From NCBI GenBank assembly GCA_964538085.1, contig CAZIDF010000012.1, positions 42,675 through 106,674 of the forward strand: a stretch of DNA of 64,000 nt, written 5' to 3'. This DNA comes from G020348385 sp964538085 (lineage in GTDB: Bacteria > Acidobacteriota > Aminicenantia > Aminicenantales > Aminicenantaceae). The position numbers and the translations under genes were made by a program. Each line of letters begins with the position of its first letter. Positions within the stretch are counted from its first letter, which is position 1. Below, piece by piece: positions 1 through 8,233 of the stretch. The notes below the pieces were generated by a model that did not search any database, had not been told where the DNA came from, and saw nothing but the letters and a program-made list of their open reading frames with translations.

Positions 1-2
1 TA

Positions 3-1034
3 TTGGCCGTGTTCCTGTTCTTTTATAGACCCCTGGGAGTTTGGGTTTGTTTGGGCTATATGTTATTCGGGATCAGCTTCTATTATCTGTACTCGCGTAG
101 AAAAGAATTCGTGGCCAAAGCTGCTCCTGCTGTCCATGCAGAACAGCCGGTCTTTGAAGCCGAGCCATGTGATTTCCACATTCTGGTCCCGGTTGCCAAC
201 GAAAAAACGGTCGAAAAACTGCAACGCTTTGCTGTGAGAATGGCAAAAGCAAACAAGGGCGATATCACGGCATTGAACGTCATCCAGGTTCCTGCCCAGC
301 TTCCGCCGAGCGAAGGCCGGAAATATGTGGATTCTGCCCGGTCTTTGCTGGGGAAAGCTGTCGAGGTGGCGGAAAAAGATCACATTCCTGTGTACTCTAT
401 CGTAAAATTGACACACAATGTCCCCAAAGCCATTATCGAAACATGTGAAGAAAGAAAGATCGATATGATGGTGCTCGGGTGGGAAGGAGAGAGAGCGGCT
501 CATAACAGGGTTTTCGGAACTATCATCGATGAGATCGTACTCAACACGGTTTGCGATATCGCGATGGTCTGCAAGTCTCCGGCTGACAAGGAGATCGAAA
601 GGATCTTGATTCCTGTGGCCAGCATTAAATTTGCTGTTTTATCGCTCAAAATCGCAGAAGCGATATTGATGCAAAATGACACGCCCATCCTGCTTTTTCA
701 CGCGACGAATCAAGACGAGGTGGCGCCAATTGAGAGGAAATTCCGGGAAGATCTGGAAAAACTGAAACATGTGGTCGATCCAATTCGGTATGAGATCGCT
801 GTGCAGAAAACGGACAATTTTGCTGAGGCTATCCTCACCGAGATTCGGAAGAATGATTTGATCATCATGGGGGCTCCGGAAGAAGGGCTCGTGCGGAGAG
901 CATTCTTCGGCGACCTGCCTCTCTACATCGCAAGAGAAACGGATGTCCCCATTATCCTGACCAAACGGTACACCGGGCATGTTAAATCTTGGTTCCAAAA
1001 GTTCTTCGGTGCCAGAAAAACTATACTCGACTAA
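3..1034 (+). CDS. APC permease/universal stress protein fusion, 5'-truncated by window edge
   Basis: Only the C-terminal part is in the window. The first ~30 residues are the last hydrophobic segment of a membrane protein (LGVWVCLGYMLFGISFYYLY), followed by two universal stress protein (UspA-like) domains at about residues 57-190 and 197-325 of the visible part. Each ends in the USP-type pattern of a hydrophobic strand plus DxIIMGAPEEG or DMMVLGWEGE. The next gene downstream is a full-length permease with the same two-USP tail, so this is very probably its paralogue. Known for the family: APC permeases move amino acids, and USP domains often bind ATP or AMP and may regulate transport. The coding frame is open at the left edge, so the TTG at position 3 is not a true start. 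The stop is 21 bp before the next gene. Confidence 0.85.
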   Translation: MAVFLFFYRPLGVWVCLGYMLFGISFYYLYSRRKEFVAKAAPAVHAEQPVFEAEPCDFHILVPVANEKTVEKLQRFAVRMAKANKGDITALNVIQVPAQLPPSEGRKYVDSARSLLGKAVEVAEKDHIPVYSIVKLTHNVPKAIIETCEERKIDMMVLGWEGERAAHNRVFGTIIDEIVLNTVCDIAMVCKSPADKEIERILIPVASIKFAVLSLKIAEAILMQNDTPILLFHATNQDEVAPIERKFREDLEKLKHVVDPIRYEIAVQKTDNFAEAILTEIRKNDLIIMGAPEEGLVRRAFFGDLPLYIARETDVPIILTKRYTGHVKSWFQKFFGARKTILD

Positions 1035-1055
1035 AAAGAAACAATCCGAAGAAAC

Positions 1056-3431
1056 ATGAAAAGAAACAAAGAATCCACAAGCTGCGGGGAATCGATTTCC
1101 TACAAGGCCACTTCGGTCCAACTCGCTCGCCACCTCGGGCTGTTCGAAGCCACGATGATCGGCGTGGGCGCCATGATCGGCGCCGGTATTTTCGTTTTGA
1201 CCGGTATCGCAGTCGGCAATGCTGGACCGGCCGCTGTCATCGCTTTTGCCTTAAATGGCGTTGTCACGCTCTTTACCGCTTTGAGTTATGCAGAATTGGC
1301 CAGCGCCATCCCTGAGGCCGGGGGGGGCTATTCCTACATCAAAAAGGTGATGCCTAATTCCATCGCCTTTATTTCGGGGTGGATGTTATGGTTCGCTTAT
1401 ATCGTTGCCTGCAGCCTGTATGCGAAAGGATTCGGCAGCTATTTTCTTGAGTTTTTCGAAAGATACATTCCCTCCCTCACTCATGGAGTGATAAATTTTC
1501 TCGGAAAAAACCCTACCGTAGCGCTTCTTACAGTCTTGATCGGAGTCCTCTTTTTGACTGTAAACATCATCGGAACCCATGCCTCGGGCAAAACGGAAAA
1601 CATCATCACTATGGCCAAGATCGTGATCCTTTCTGTCTTTATTTTTTTCGGGGTCAAACAAGTTTTGAGCATGCCCGAAATCACGGCTGAGAATTTCACC
1701 CCTCTGTTTCCGTTGGGATTCTCCGGGGTTCTGGCAGTCATGGGACTGACTTTTATCGCCTTCGAGGGGTATGATCTGATCGCTACGGTCAGCGAGGAGG
1801 TGAAGGAACCCCGCCGGACAATTCCCAAAGCCATTATGCTGTCTTTGTCCATTACTATCGTCATCTATCTCCTTGTCGTGTTTACGAGCATCGGAGCAGT
1901 CCCTTCGGCTGAGGGTTTGCCAACATGGCAGCTTCTGGGCAAGTACCAGGAGATGGGGATCATCCGTGCTGCTCAAGGATTTATGCCCAAATTCGGGGTT
2001 ATTCTGATTCTAGGTGGCGGACTTTTTGCCACTCTGAGTGCGCTGAACGCCACAATCATGGCCTCTTCCCGGGTGGCTTTTTCCATGGGAAGAGACTGGA
2101 TGCTGCCCAATCTCTTGAGCCGAGTTCATTCCGTAAGGCGCACCCCTGTGTTGGCCATCAGCATAAGCGGGCTTTTATTCATGGTGGTCGCTATAACCCT
2201 CCCCCTCGAGATAATCGGCATATCAAGCAGTCTGCTGTTTTTGATGACCTTTGCTCTGGTCAATGTCGCCCTCATATTGTACCGACGCCGGAGCACTTCT
2301 TCTCGCCCTCCCTTCCGTGTTCCTCTGTTTCCCCTAACTCCGATACTGGGAGCCCTCACCAGTGCGGGATTGGCAGTCTATCAACTGATCCATAATCCCA
2401 TGGCTCTGGTTTTGGCTGCGGCTTGGGTGCTCATCGGGCTGGCGATTTTCACCGTTATGTTCTCGAAACGGGTTTCCATCGCAGATGTGCCCAAAACGAT
2501 CGTCACCCCGGAGCTTCTCAATCTCAAAAAAACCAAAAGCTACAAAACGCTCGTTTCCCTGGCCAATCCGGAAAGGGTGAGGCCTCTGGTGGAGCTGGCC
2601 GGGAAAATCGCCGGAACCTGTCGCGGAGAAGTCTTAGCGTTGTCCGTCGTGGATTTGCCGGAAGTAACCGGCTATTTGGATGCTCAGCCTTTTGTGGATG
2701 AGGCGCACCTTGTGTTGAAAAAGTCCCAAGAGATAGCTATGGGACAAAAAGTCCCGTTTTCTTCCCTCCTGAAGATCGGGCGCTCCGCCGGTACAGAGAT
2801 CATCCAGGTCGCTCGGGAAAACAACTGTCATCTCATTTTGCTGGGCTATAAAAAGGATGAAGATCCTTTGGACAACAGCGTGATCCACTATGTGATCTCG
2901 CATCAGCCCTGCGATGTGGCCATCCTGAAAAGCGGGAATGTGCCGGTCGAAACATTCCGTCGGATTTTGATCCCGATCGCCGGTAGAGAAGTTCACGACA
3001 AGATAAAAGTCCGTATCGTGCATTGTCTTTACCAGATGGAGAAAATCCAGGTTACATTGATGACGGTCATTCCTCCTGGATCGAGTGCGATGCGCCAGAA
3101 CCGGGCGCAAGATATGCTGAGAAGAGCTGCAAAGGTGTATCAGGTCGATCAGGCCGAGCTAGTGGTCGATGAAAACGAACAGGCTGCACAGGCCATTATC
3201 AACAGGGCTGCAGGGTATGACCTGCTTGTGCTGGGGATGAAGGATGAGCCCTGGCTGAAGGCGTTCTTCTTCGGGACATTGGCCCAGCAGGTTGCAGGAC
3301 AAGTCCAGTGTTCGACGATCCTGACAAAAGCTTTTATTCCCCAGAGGATAAGAATGAAGCGGCTGATCGGTAAGGGACCGCCGTTGACTCTGGACAAAAA
3401 AATACCTAATATTGAAGAAGAATTGAAATAG
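1056..3431 (+). CDS. APC-family amino acid permease with two C-terminal universal stress protein domains
   Basis: A protein of 791 residues. Residues ~20-460 form a 12-helix amino acid/polyamine/organocation permease with the TM1 glycine motif GVGAMIGAGIFVLTG at about 36-50, and YAELASAIPEAGGGYSY at the TM2/TM3 region. Residues ~490-625 and ~635-765 are two universal stress protein domains, each ending in a strand with a hydrophobic-LG pattern (LILLGYK, LLVLGMK). Permease-USP fusions are a known architecture; sensing of nucleotides or stress by the tail is inference. The ATG start follows an upstream gene of the same type by 21 bp, so the two are probably co-transcribed. The substrate cannot be told from sequence. 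Confidence 0.92.
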   Translation: MKRNKESTSCGESISYKATSVQLARHLGLFEATMIGVGAMIGAGIFVLTGIAVGNAGPAAVIAFALNGVVTLFTALSYAELASAIPEAGGGYSYIKKVMPNSIAFISGWMLWFAYIVACSLYAKGFGSYFLEFFERYIPSLTHGVINFLGKNPTVALLTVLIGVLFLTVNIIGTHASGKTENIITMAKIVILSVFIFFGVKQVLSMPEITAENFTPLFPLGFSGVLAVMGLTFIAFEGYDLIATVSEEVKEPRRTIPKAIMLSLSITIVIYLLVVFTSIGAVPSAEGLPTWQLLGKYQEMGIIRAAQGFMPKFGVILILGGGLFATLSALNATIMASSRVAFSMGRDWMLPNLLSRVHSVRRTPVLAISISGLLFMVVAITLPLEIIGISSSLLFLMTFALVNVALILYRRRSTSSRPPFRVPLFPLTPILGALTSAGLAVYQLIHNPMALVLAAAWVLIGLAIFTVMFSKRVSIADVPKTIVTPELLNLKKTKSYKTLVSLANPERVRPLVELAGKIAGTCRGEVLALSVVDLPEVTGYLDAQPFVDEAHLVLKKSQEIAMGQKVPFSSLLKIGRSAGTEIIQVARENNCHLILLGYKKDEDPLDNSVIHYVISHQPCDVAILKSGNVPVETFRRILIPIAGREVHDKIKVRIVHCLYQMEKIQVTLMTVIPPGSSAMRQNRAQDMLRRAAKVYQVDQAELVVDENEQAAQAIINRAAGYDLLVLGMKDEPWLKAFFFGTLAQQVAGQVQCSTILTKAFIPQRIRMKRLIGKGPPLTLDKKIPNIEEELK

Positions 3432-3459
3432 GATACTCCGTTTTTCCCAAAGAAAGAGA

Positions 3460-4854
3460 ATGAAACGGCGACATTTCTTAAAACAATCAGGATTTGCCCT
3501 GGTCGGGATATGGGCGTCAAATTCTATGTTTATCGAAAAAAATCCTCTTTCGTTTATTCAGGGCGGTGAGGAAAATATTGGATATGGACCTCTGATCGAA
3601 GATCCAGATAAAATTTTGGATCTGCCCGAAGGTTTTAGCTATAAAATCGTTGCCCGTTCAGGAGAGCGGATGACAGATGGTTTCTATATGCCTGGGCATC
3701 CCGATGGCATGGGAACCTTCGAAGGCCCGGATGGATCGACCATCATCCTGCGCAATCACGAAAACTTTCCAGAATATTTGCCGGAATTCGGTCCATTTGG
3801 TCCCACAAATGAGCTACAGGGACGATTGAGCAGAAGATTGATCTATGATGAGGGAAGAGAGGGCGGTCCAGCACTGGGAGCTGTGACGACCCTTGTGTTT
3901 GATACAAAAACTCAGGAACTCCAAAGCCAGTTCTTGAGTCTGGCTGGGACTCTGGTCAATTGTTCAGGAGGAGTTACTCCGTGGAATTCCTGGCTCTCGT
4001 GCGAGGAGATTTTCCAGGATCCCTCGTTTATACTGGCCAAAAAGCATGGGTATGTATTCGAAATACCTGCAGCAGCAGAACAAAAAGTTGTGAAGCCTGT
4101 GCCTCTCAAAGCCATGGGCCGTTTTCTCCATGAGTCAACAGCCGTAGATCCGCGAACGAATATCATCTACATGACAGAAGATCGATTGGACGGCCTTGTG
4201 TATCGATTCCTCCCCGACCGTCCAGGTCACCTGGAAGAAGGCGGTCGCCTTCAATGCCTCGTTATTGTTTCCTTGCTCCGGATGGACACACGGAATTGGG
4301 TGGAACAGAAAGTGAAGCGGGGTGAGAAATTGCCGGTGAGTTGGATAGATTTGAATAATGTGGATCCCAAAAAGGACGATCTCCGTATTCGCGGGCATAA
4401 GAATGGAGCTGCTTTGTTTGCCAGCGGGGAGGGAATGGAATACCTCGATGGGGTGGTTCATTTTAGTTGCACGAACGGGGGATATATCAAATCCGGTCAG
4501 ATTTGGCGGTATATTCCCAGCCCTTATGAAGGAACCGAGAAAGAGGGCGAGTCACCGGGGCAATTGGAATTACTGGTCGAGGTGACCGATCGGGCCGTTC
4601 TCAAAAATCCCGATCAAGTGATCGGGACACAATGGGGAGATGTGTTTGTCTGTGAGGATGGATTCGATGATCAGTATTTGGTGGGAGTCACACCCCAAGG
4701 GGAGATTTACCGGTTCGCCCACAATGCTCAGGATGAGTCGGAATTCACAGGCGTCTGTTTTTCCCCGGATGGAAGCACGATGTTCGTCAACTACCAGGAT
4801 GCTGGATTTACTTTTGCCGTTACAGGTCCTTGGAAATCGAAAAAAGGGGGATGA
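3460..4854 (+). CDS. PhoX-like (DUF839) Tat-exported phosphatase family protein
   Basis: A protein of 464 residues starting MKRRHFLKQSG, a twin-arginine leader (RRHFLK) followed by a short hydrophobic stretch. The mature part shows DUF839/PhoX hallmarks: LPEGFSYKIVARSGERMTDG near residue 50, GPDGSTIILRNHEN near 90, CSGGVTPWNSWLSCEE near 168, and VCEDGFDD near 400. PhoX proteins are calcium/iron-dependent alkaline phosphatases acting outside the cytoplasm; many DUF839 members are untested, so the phosphatase activity is inferred. It lies 28 bp after the permease gene on the same strand and is probably transcribed with it. The start is preceded by AAAGAGA 6-7 bp upstream. Confidence 0.85.
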   Translation: MKRRHFLKQSGFALVGIWASNSMFIEKNPLSFIQGGEENIGYGPLIEDPDKILDLPEGFSYKIVARSGERMTDGFYMPGHPDGMGTFEGPDGSTIILRNHENFPEYLPEFGPFGPTNELQGRLSRRLIYDEGREGGPALGAVTTLVFDTKTQELQSQFLSLAGTLVNCSGGVTPWNSWLSCEEIFQDPSFILAKKHGYVFEIPAAAEQKVVKPVPLKAMGRFLHESTAVDPRTNIIYMTEDRLDGLVYRFLPDRPGHLEEGGRLQCLVIVSLLRMDTRNWVEQKVKRGEKLPVSWIDLNNVDPKKDDLRIRGHKNGAALFASGEGMEYLDGVVHFSCTNGGYIKSGQIWRYIPSPYEGTEKEGESPGQLELLVEVTDRAVLKNPDQVIGTQWGDVFVCEDGFDDQYLVGVTPQGEIYRFAHNAQDESEFTGVCFSPDGSTMFVNYQDAGFTFAVTGPWKSKKGG

Positions 4855-4856
4855 AG

Positions 4857-4889
4857 CAGGGGAACCAGGAGCTCATCTGGCTCCCCCTG
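4857..4889. terminator. possible hairpin terminator between convergent genes
   Basis: The segment from CAGGGG to CCCCTG can fold into an imperfect GC-rich stem (CAGGGGA-ACCAG pairing with CTGG-CTCCCCCTG) with an 8-base loop. It lies directly after the PhoX-like gene and before the convergent M56 peptidase gene. There is no good T-run on either side, so it is only a weak candidate. Confidence 0.35.
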
Positions 4890-4927
4890 GATTAGTGATC
4901 ACCTTTCCTTTTTGGCATCTCAGGGCT

Positions 4928-6304
4928 TTACTTTTTGTCTTTCTTTTCTTTTTCTTTTGCTGCCAGCTCCTTTAACTGGACCAGCTTCTCCTTGATCAGC
5001 TTCTTCTTTTCCGGGTCTTTTTCCTTTTCGTACTTTTCCTTGAGAATCTGCGCTTCCTTTTCGTAGTCGATGTCGGTGGGTTTGACCAACCCTTTGGTTT
5101 TCATTTCCTGGAGATCTTTCAGCTTGGCTTCCAGTTCTTCTCGCTTTTTGGGATCCTCTGTGGTTTCGAGCAAGGTCTCGATCTTTTTTGTCGTATCCAC
5201 GTATTCTTTTTCACTGATGATTTTCGGTCCGTTTTCGACCAAACCTTCAGTCTCTTTTGCCTGCTGTATCTCCTCCAGCTTATTTTTGATCATTTTTTTC
5301 TTTTCCGGATCATCCGTCTTTTCGTACAGTTCTTTCAACTCTTTTTCCTTCAGCTGGAGTTCTTTGAGTTTTTGTTCTTGTTCCTTTTTCTTTGCATCAT
5401 CCGTAGTTTTTTGGTCTGTGATTTTCACCGGCGTGAATGCATTGTCCGTCGATGTTGCCGGTCTGGGATTGGCAAAAGCCAGAACGAGAAAACAAATCAC
5501 AGGAACCAGCAGCAAAAATTTGGACTTAGCCCAGGACTTTGATTTGCCTTTTGTCATCATGGTTATCCTCCTTTTGATGAGTGAATGGTTAAAATTGTTC
5601 ACGAATTCGAACAAATTCATTCCCACATACTGCTCGAAAATAAGCAGTTGGTACTTGGCTCGGCTGCAGCCCTGAGCGATGACTTGGTTGTCGGCCAAGT
5701 ATTCATGGGTTTCTTTCAAAGATGTTTTGTACGGCCGTACAAAAGGATTGAACCATTGGACGATGGTCAGCAATTCTATGATGATGAGATCTATGGAGTG
5801 GTGCTGATTTATGTGAACCAGCTCATGATCGATGATTCGGAGAAGATCATGCTGGGAAATGTTGTTTTTGTTAAGGAAAAAATAATTGAAGAAGGAAAAG
5901 GGAGCGCTGTCCTCCTCGATATACACGAGTTTCAGCTTCCCGCACTTCTGATACCCATGTTTTTTGATAAGCTTTGCAAGCTGGACAATTTTATATCCGA
6001 AACAGATGAAAAAAAATAGGGCTCCCAGCAAATAGGCCATCCCGACAATTTCCGCAAAGCCGAGGGAATGGGAAGTTGCCACTGTTCCTTGAAGGGGTAC
6101 AGATCGGGATTCTATGGTTCTGGCGGATAGAAAAGGGGAGGGGATATTGATGAGAGGGATGATAAAGGAAAGAGGAATGGCGAACAGCAAGTAGAGCCGG
6201 TTGGTCCTGAAAAAAGTCTCGTTGCATAGAAAAATCCTGTATATGAGATAAAATAATCCCAAACAAATTCCCGACTCGACCAGATAGAAAAGAAAGTTAG
6301 TCAT
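4928..6304 (-). CDS. BlaR1/MecR1-type M56 membrane metallopeptidase with repeated charged tail
   Basis: A protein of 458 residues. The N-terminal ~115 residues hold three hydrophobic segments. The zinc protease motif HELVH is at 160-164, and the likely third ligand is in HEYLAD near 200-205, the usual M56 arrangement. A further membrane segment (FLLLVPVICFLVLAFANP) is at about 266-283. In BlaR1/MecR1 the part after this is a penicillin-sensor domain; here it is a lysine/glutamate-rich tail (~300-458) with three spaced copies of a DPEKKK-type unit followed by a predicted helix. The gene overlaps the upstream BlaI-type repressor by 8 bp, so the two form a signalling pair: in the known systems the peptidase triggers loss of the repressor. 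What the tail senses is unknown; beta-lactam sensing is unlikely without the sensor domain. Confidence 0.85.
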   Translation of the reverse strand: MTNFLFYLVESGICLGLFYLIYRIFLCNETFFRTNRLYLLFAIPLSFIIPLINIPSPFLSARTIESRSVPLQGTVATSHSLGFAEIVGMAYLLGALFFFICFGYKIVQLAKLIKKHGYQKCGKLKLVYIEEDSAPFSFFNYFFLNKNNISQHDLLRIIDHELVHINQHHSIDLIIIELLTIVQWFNPFVRPYKTSLKETHEYLADNQVIAQGCSRAKYQLLIFEQYVGMNLFEFVNNFNHSLIKRRITMMTKGKSKSWAKSKFLLLVPVICFLVLAFANPRPATSTDNAFTPVKITDQKTTDDAKKKEQEQKLKELQLKEKELKELYEKTDDPEKKKMIKNKLEEIQQAKETEGLVENGPKIISEKEYVDTTKKIETLLETTEDPKKREELEAKLKDLQEMKTKGLVKPTDIDYEKEAQILKEKYEKEKDPEKKKLIKEKLVQLKELAAKEKEKKDKK

Positions 6305-6683
6305 CTTTATCTCTCTTTTGTTTTTGGATTTCCTGGTTTATCAATTTCCGGATTTCTTCCAGTTCTTCGATGCTCATGTCCGTGTCTCGAGTGAAAAAAG
6401 ACACCATTTCCTTGAAGGAATTGCTGAAATAATCCTTGATGATGCTGTTCAAATAGGCCTCAGTGTAATTCTCCTTGGCGATCGTCGGATAGTATTCATG
6501 GGAATTACCGAAGGCATTGTAGGAGACGAATCCTTTTTTTTCGAGGATACGGACGATGGTGGACACTGTGTTATAGGCGGGCTTGGGAGAAGGAAGGTGT
6601 TCGATGACATCCTTCACGAAGCCCTTTTCGATTTCCCATAAAATTTGCATGATCTGCTCTTCGGCCTTTGTTAATCGTTTCAT
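6297..6683 (-). CDS. BlaI/MecI-family transcriptional repressor
   Basis: A protein of 128 residues from the ATG at 6683, which has AAGGG about 10 bp upstream. A TTG-started version (to 6701) would begin inside the operator and is rejected. The sequence is typical BlaI: LTKAEEQIMQILWEIEKGFV, then a winged helix with PKPAYNTVSTIVRILEKKGFVSY, and a C-terminal dimerisation helix region (MSIEELEEIRKLI). These repressors bind palindromes as dimers and are inactivated when a partner M56 protease is activated. Two palindromic operators lie just upstream, and the protease gene overlaps its 3' end. A role in envelope stress or antibiotic response is inferred. Confidence 0.92.
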   Translation of the reverse strand: MKRLTKAEEQIMQILWEIEKGFVKDVIEHLPSPKPAYNTVSTIVRILEKKGFVSYNAFGNSHEYYPTIAKENYTEAYLNSIIKDYFSNSFKEMVSFFTRDTDMSIEELEEIRKLINQEIQKQKRDKDD

Positions 6684-6699
6684 GATACCCTTAATGTAC

Positions 6700-6735
6700 A
6701 ACTAATTAATTAGTTTGTCAACTAAATAATTAGTT
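6700..6735. promoter_or_regulatory. paired palindromic operators for the BlaI-type repressor
   Basis: AACTAATTAATTAGTT (6700-6715) is a perfect 16-bp palindrome. A second near-copy, AACTAAATAATTAGTT, follows at 6720-6735, with centres exactly 20 bp apart, about two helical turns. BlaI-family repressors bind such A/T-rich dyads next to their own promoter, so autoregulation of the repressor/peptidase pair is strongly suggested. Confidence 0.8.
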
Positions 6736-6838
6736 TTTTTGGCATAAATCAGTCTCCTCTGGTTAATATACGTGTGAAATAAAATTCAGTTTTCGATTCG
6801 GGATAGTATGCATCTGCGTTTCCGTGATAAATTAGGTT

Positions 6839-7085
6839 TTTGGGGATGGTTGAAGCGACCTTGAAGATTTAGCCATTTTATCCGTTCTTCGAGGGAATCT
6901 GACGGAGTCAGACGGCGATGCTGTATTGAGCACGACTTTGCCGAAGTATTCAAGATGAGGGCAAGCTCGAGAACAGAGGCCAGAGTGTCAGAGATTGGGA
7001 GTTAATGGGCGCAGTTCATTGCCGCCGAGAAGGATGGTAATGAAATGGCGTTAAAAATCTTCATGGGAGCAAAACCATCCCCAAA
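6839..7085. repeat. MITE-like repeat, copy 1 (~247 bp, terminal inverted repeats)
   Basis: The left end reads TTTGGGGATGGTT..TTGAAGATTT and the right end, reverse complemented, reads TTTGGGGATGGTT..ATGAAGATTT, giving imperfect ~30-bp terminal inverted repeats. The interior is about 75-80% identical by eye to 17949-18203, including a conserved hairpin TCTGAC-GGA-GTCAGA (6899-6913). There is no coding capacity. It fits a non-autonomous transposable element or a mobile structured repeat. Confidence 0.75.
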
Positions 7086-7136
7086 TGCCAATTTATTGCG
7101 GAAATAAGGATGGTTGTTTCAGGGCATCAGAATGGT

Positions 7137-7625
7137 CTAATTTTCTTCCTCGGGTTTTTTTCTCTTATGCCAAGGTAACCGTGCATAAACACCTTTTTGA
7201 AAGGTCTTAAAAGTCGCCTCTAAAAAGTTCACTCCCGTCAGAATGCCGATCGTTATGACACTCAGAAGGATGGATGTCGTGTATTTCCCGAAACCGATGA
7301 GAAGACCGATCCCGGCCAGGACCCAGATCACGGATGCAGATGTCACGCCGATGACAACCCCCTGGCGGGTCAGGATCACTCCGGCGCCGATGAAGCCGAT
7401 CCCGGTGATAACCTGACCCACTATTCTTCCCGGATCCACATTGGGTCCCTGGATCAGTTGGCTCACGGATACAAAAATGTAAGTGCCGAGGCAAATAAGA
7501 CTGCTGGTTCGGATTCCTGTGGGTTTTCCGGAAAGCTGCCGCTCCAGCCCCACGATCAGTCCGCACAATATGGCAACGGCGATTCCTTCTAATCTGATAG
7601 GAAATAGCATAGATTGAATATCCAA
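7137..7625 (-). CDS. MgtC/SapB-family inner membrane protein
   Basis: A protein of 162 residues with four to five hydrophobic helices. The N-terminal motif AILCGLIVGLERQLSGKPTG at about 18-37 and the following GIRTSSLICLGTYIF are diagnostic of the MgtC/SapB family. Later GIGFIGAGVILTRQGVVIGVTSAS is the second conserved block. MgtC proteins help survival at low magnesium and interact with membrane energy metabolism; many members lack the C-terminal soluble domain, as here. The ATG start at 7625 has GAGAGGAAATTG just upstream. It stands alone on the minus strand. Confidence 0.9.
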   Translation of the reverse strand: MDIQSMLFPIRLEGIAVAILCGLIVGLERQLSGKPTGIRTSSLICLGTYIFVSVSQLIQGPNVDPGRIVGQVITGIGFIGAGVILTRQGVVIGVTSASVIWVLAGIGLLIGFGKYTTSILLSVITIGILTGVNFLEATFKTFQKGVYARLPWHKRKKPEEEN

Positions 7626-7816
7626 TTTCCTCTCCTTTTCGTCATCGTCACTATTTTACAGCAATCCCGTGCATTTTTGACAGCGTCCTTTTTAGAAATC
7701 TTTTAGGATTAATTGAAATATATCTGACAAGCTGCCTGTCTAAATGAAAAGGAAGAGAATCTGAAATGATGACGTCTAAAATGTTGTGGCGACAAAAATA
7801 TTTTTTGGAGGGAAAA

Positions 7817-8203
7817 ATGAAAAAAACCTTATCGATGATGGCGTTGATTGCCTTTGTGTTTTTTCCGGTCTTCTTGAACGCTCAGGATATCAATGTGACC
7901 GGCGATTGGGAAATGACGACAGAGAGTCCTCGTGGTGAAAGAACCCAAACCATTCATATAGAGCAGGACGGAGAAAAACTGACCGTCACTATGCAAGGAG
8001 GCATGAGGGGAGGCCAGGGAGGCGAAGAGATCAAAGCCGAAGGGACGATCCAAGGAAACAAAGTGGAATGGTCCTTCACCCGGAGTACCCCGAGAGGTGA
8101 TTTTACCACCACGTATACGGGAACGGTCGAAGGTGACACCATGAGTGGTGAAGTGGATAGGGGAGAACGCGGCACCGGTCCTTGGACCGCCAATCGAAAA
8201 TAG
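7817..8203 (+). CDS. small secreted protein of unknown function
   Basis: A protein of 128 residues from the ATG at 7817, preceded by GGAGGG 4 bp upstream; a longer in-frame ATG at 7766 lacks this site and would bury the signal peptide. Residues 1-22 are a classical Sec signal (MKKTLSMMALIAFVFFPVFLNAQ). The mature ~105 residues look like a small beta-barrel or lipocalin-like fold, with alternating strands: VTGDWEMTTESPRGE, QTIHIEQDGEKLTVTM, VEWSFTR, FTTTYTGTVEGDTMSGEV. Similar small proteins occur widely in environmental bacteria without a known role. It is a single gene with no obvious partner. Confidence 0.75.
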   Translation: MKKTLSMMALIAFVFFPVFLNAQDINVTGDWEMTTESPRGERTQTIHIEQDGEKLTVTMQGGMRGGQGGEEIKAEGTIQGNKVEWSFTRSTPRGDFTTTYTGTVEGDTMSGEVDRGERGTGPWTANRK

Positions 8204-8233
8204 TGCGGGAGTCGTAAGAATTTTTTTTAAAAA

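Larger units (their letters stand above)
6684..7136. other. gene-free stretch holding operators and a MITE-like repeat
   Basis: Between the BlaI-type gene and the MgtC-like gene there is no credible coding sequence. It contains the two operators (6700-6735), about 100 bp without recognised features, and a 247-bp inverted-repeat element (6839-7085). Confidence 0.75.

Noticed and set aside
5070..5675. 201-codon Ser/Phe-rich forward frame opposite the M56 peptidase tail
   Set aside because: It is the antisense of Lys/Glu repeats; no start site and no family.
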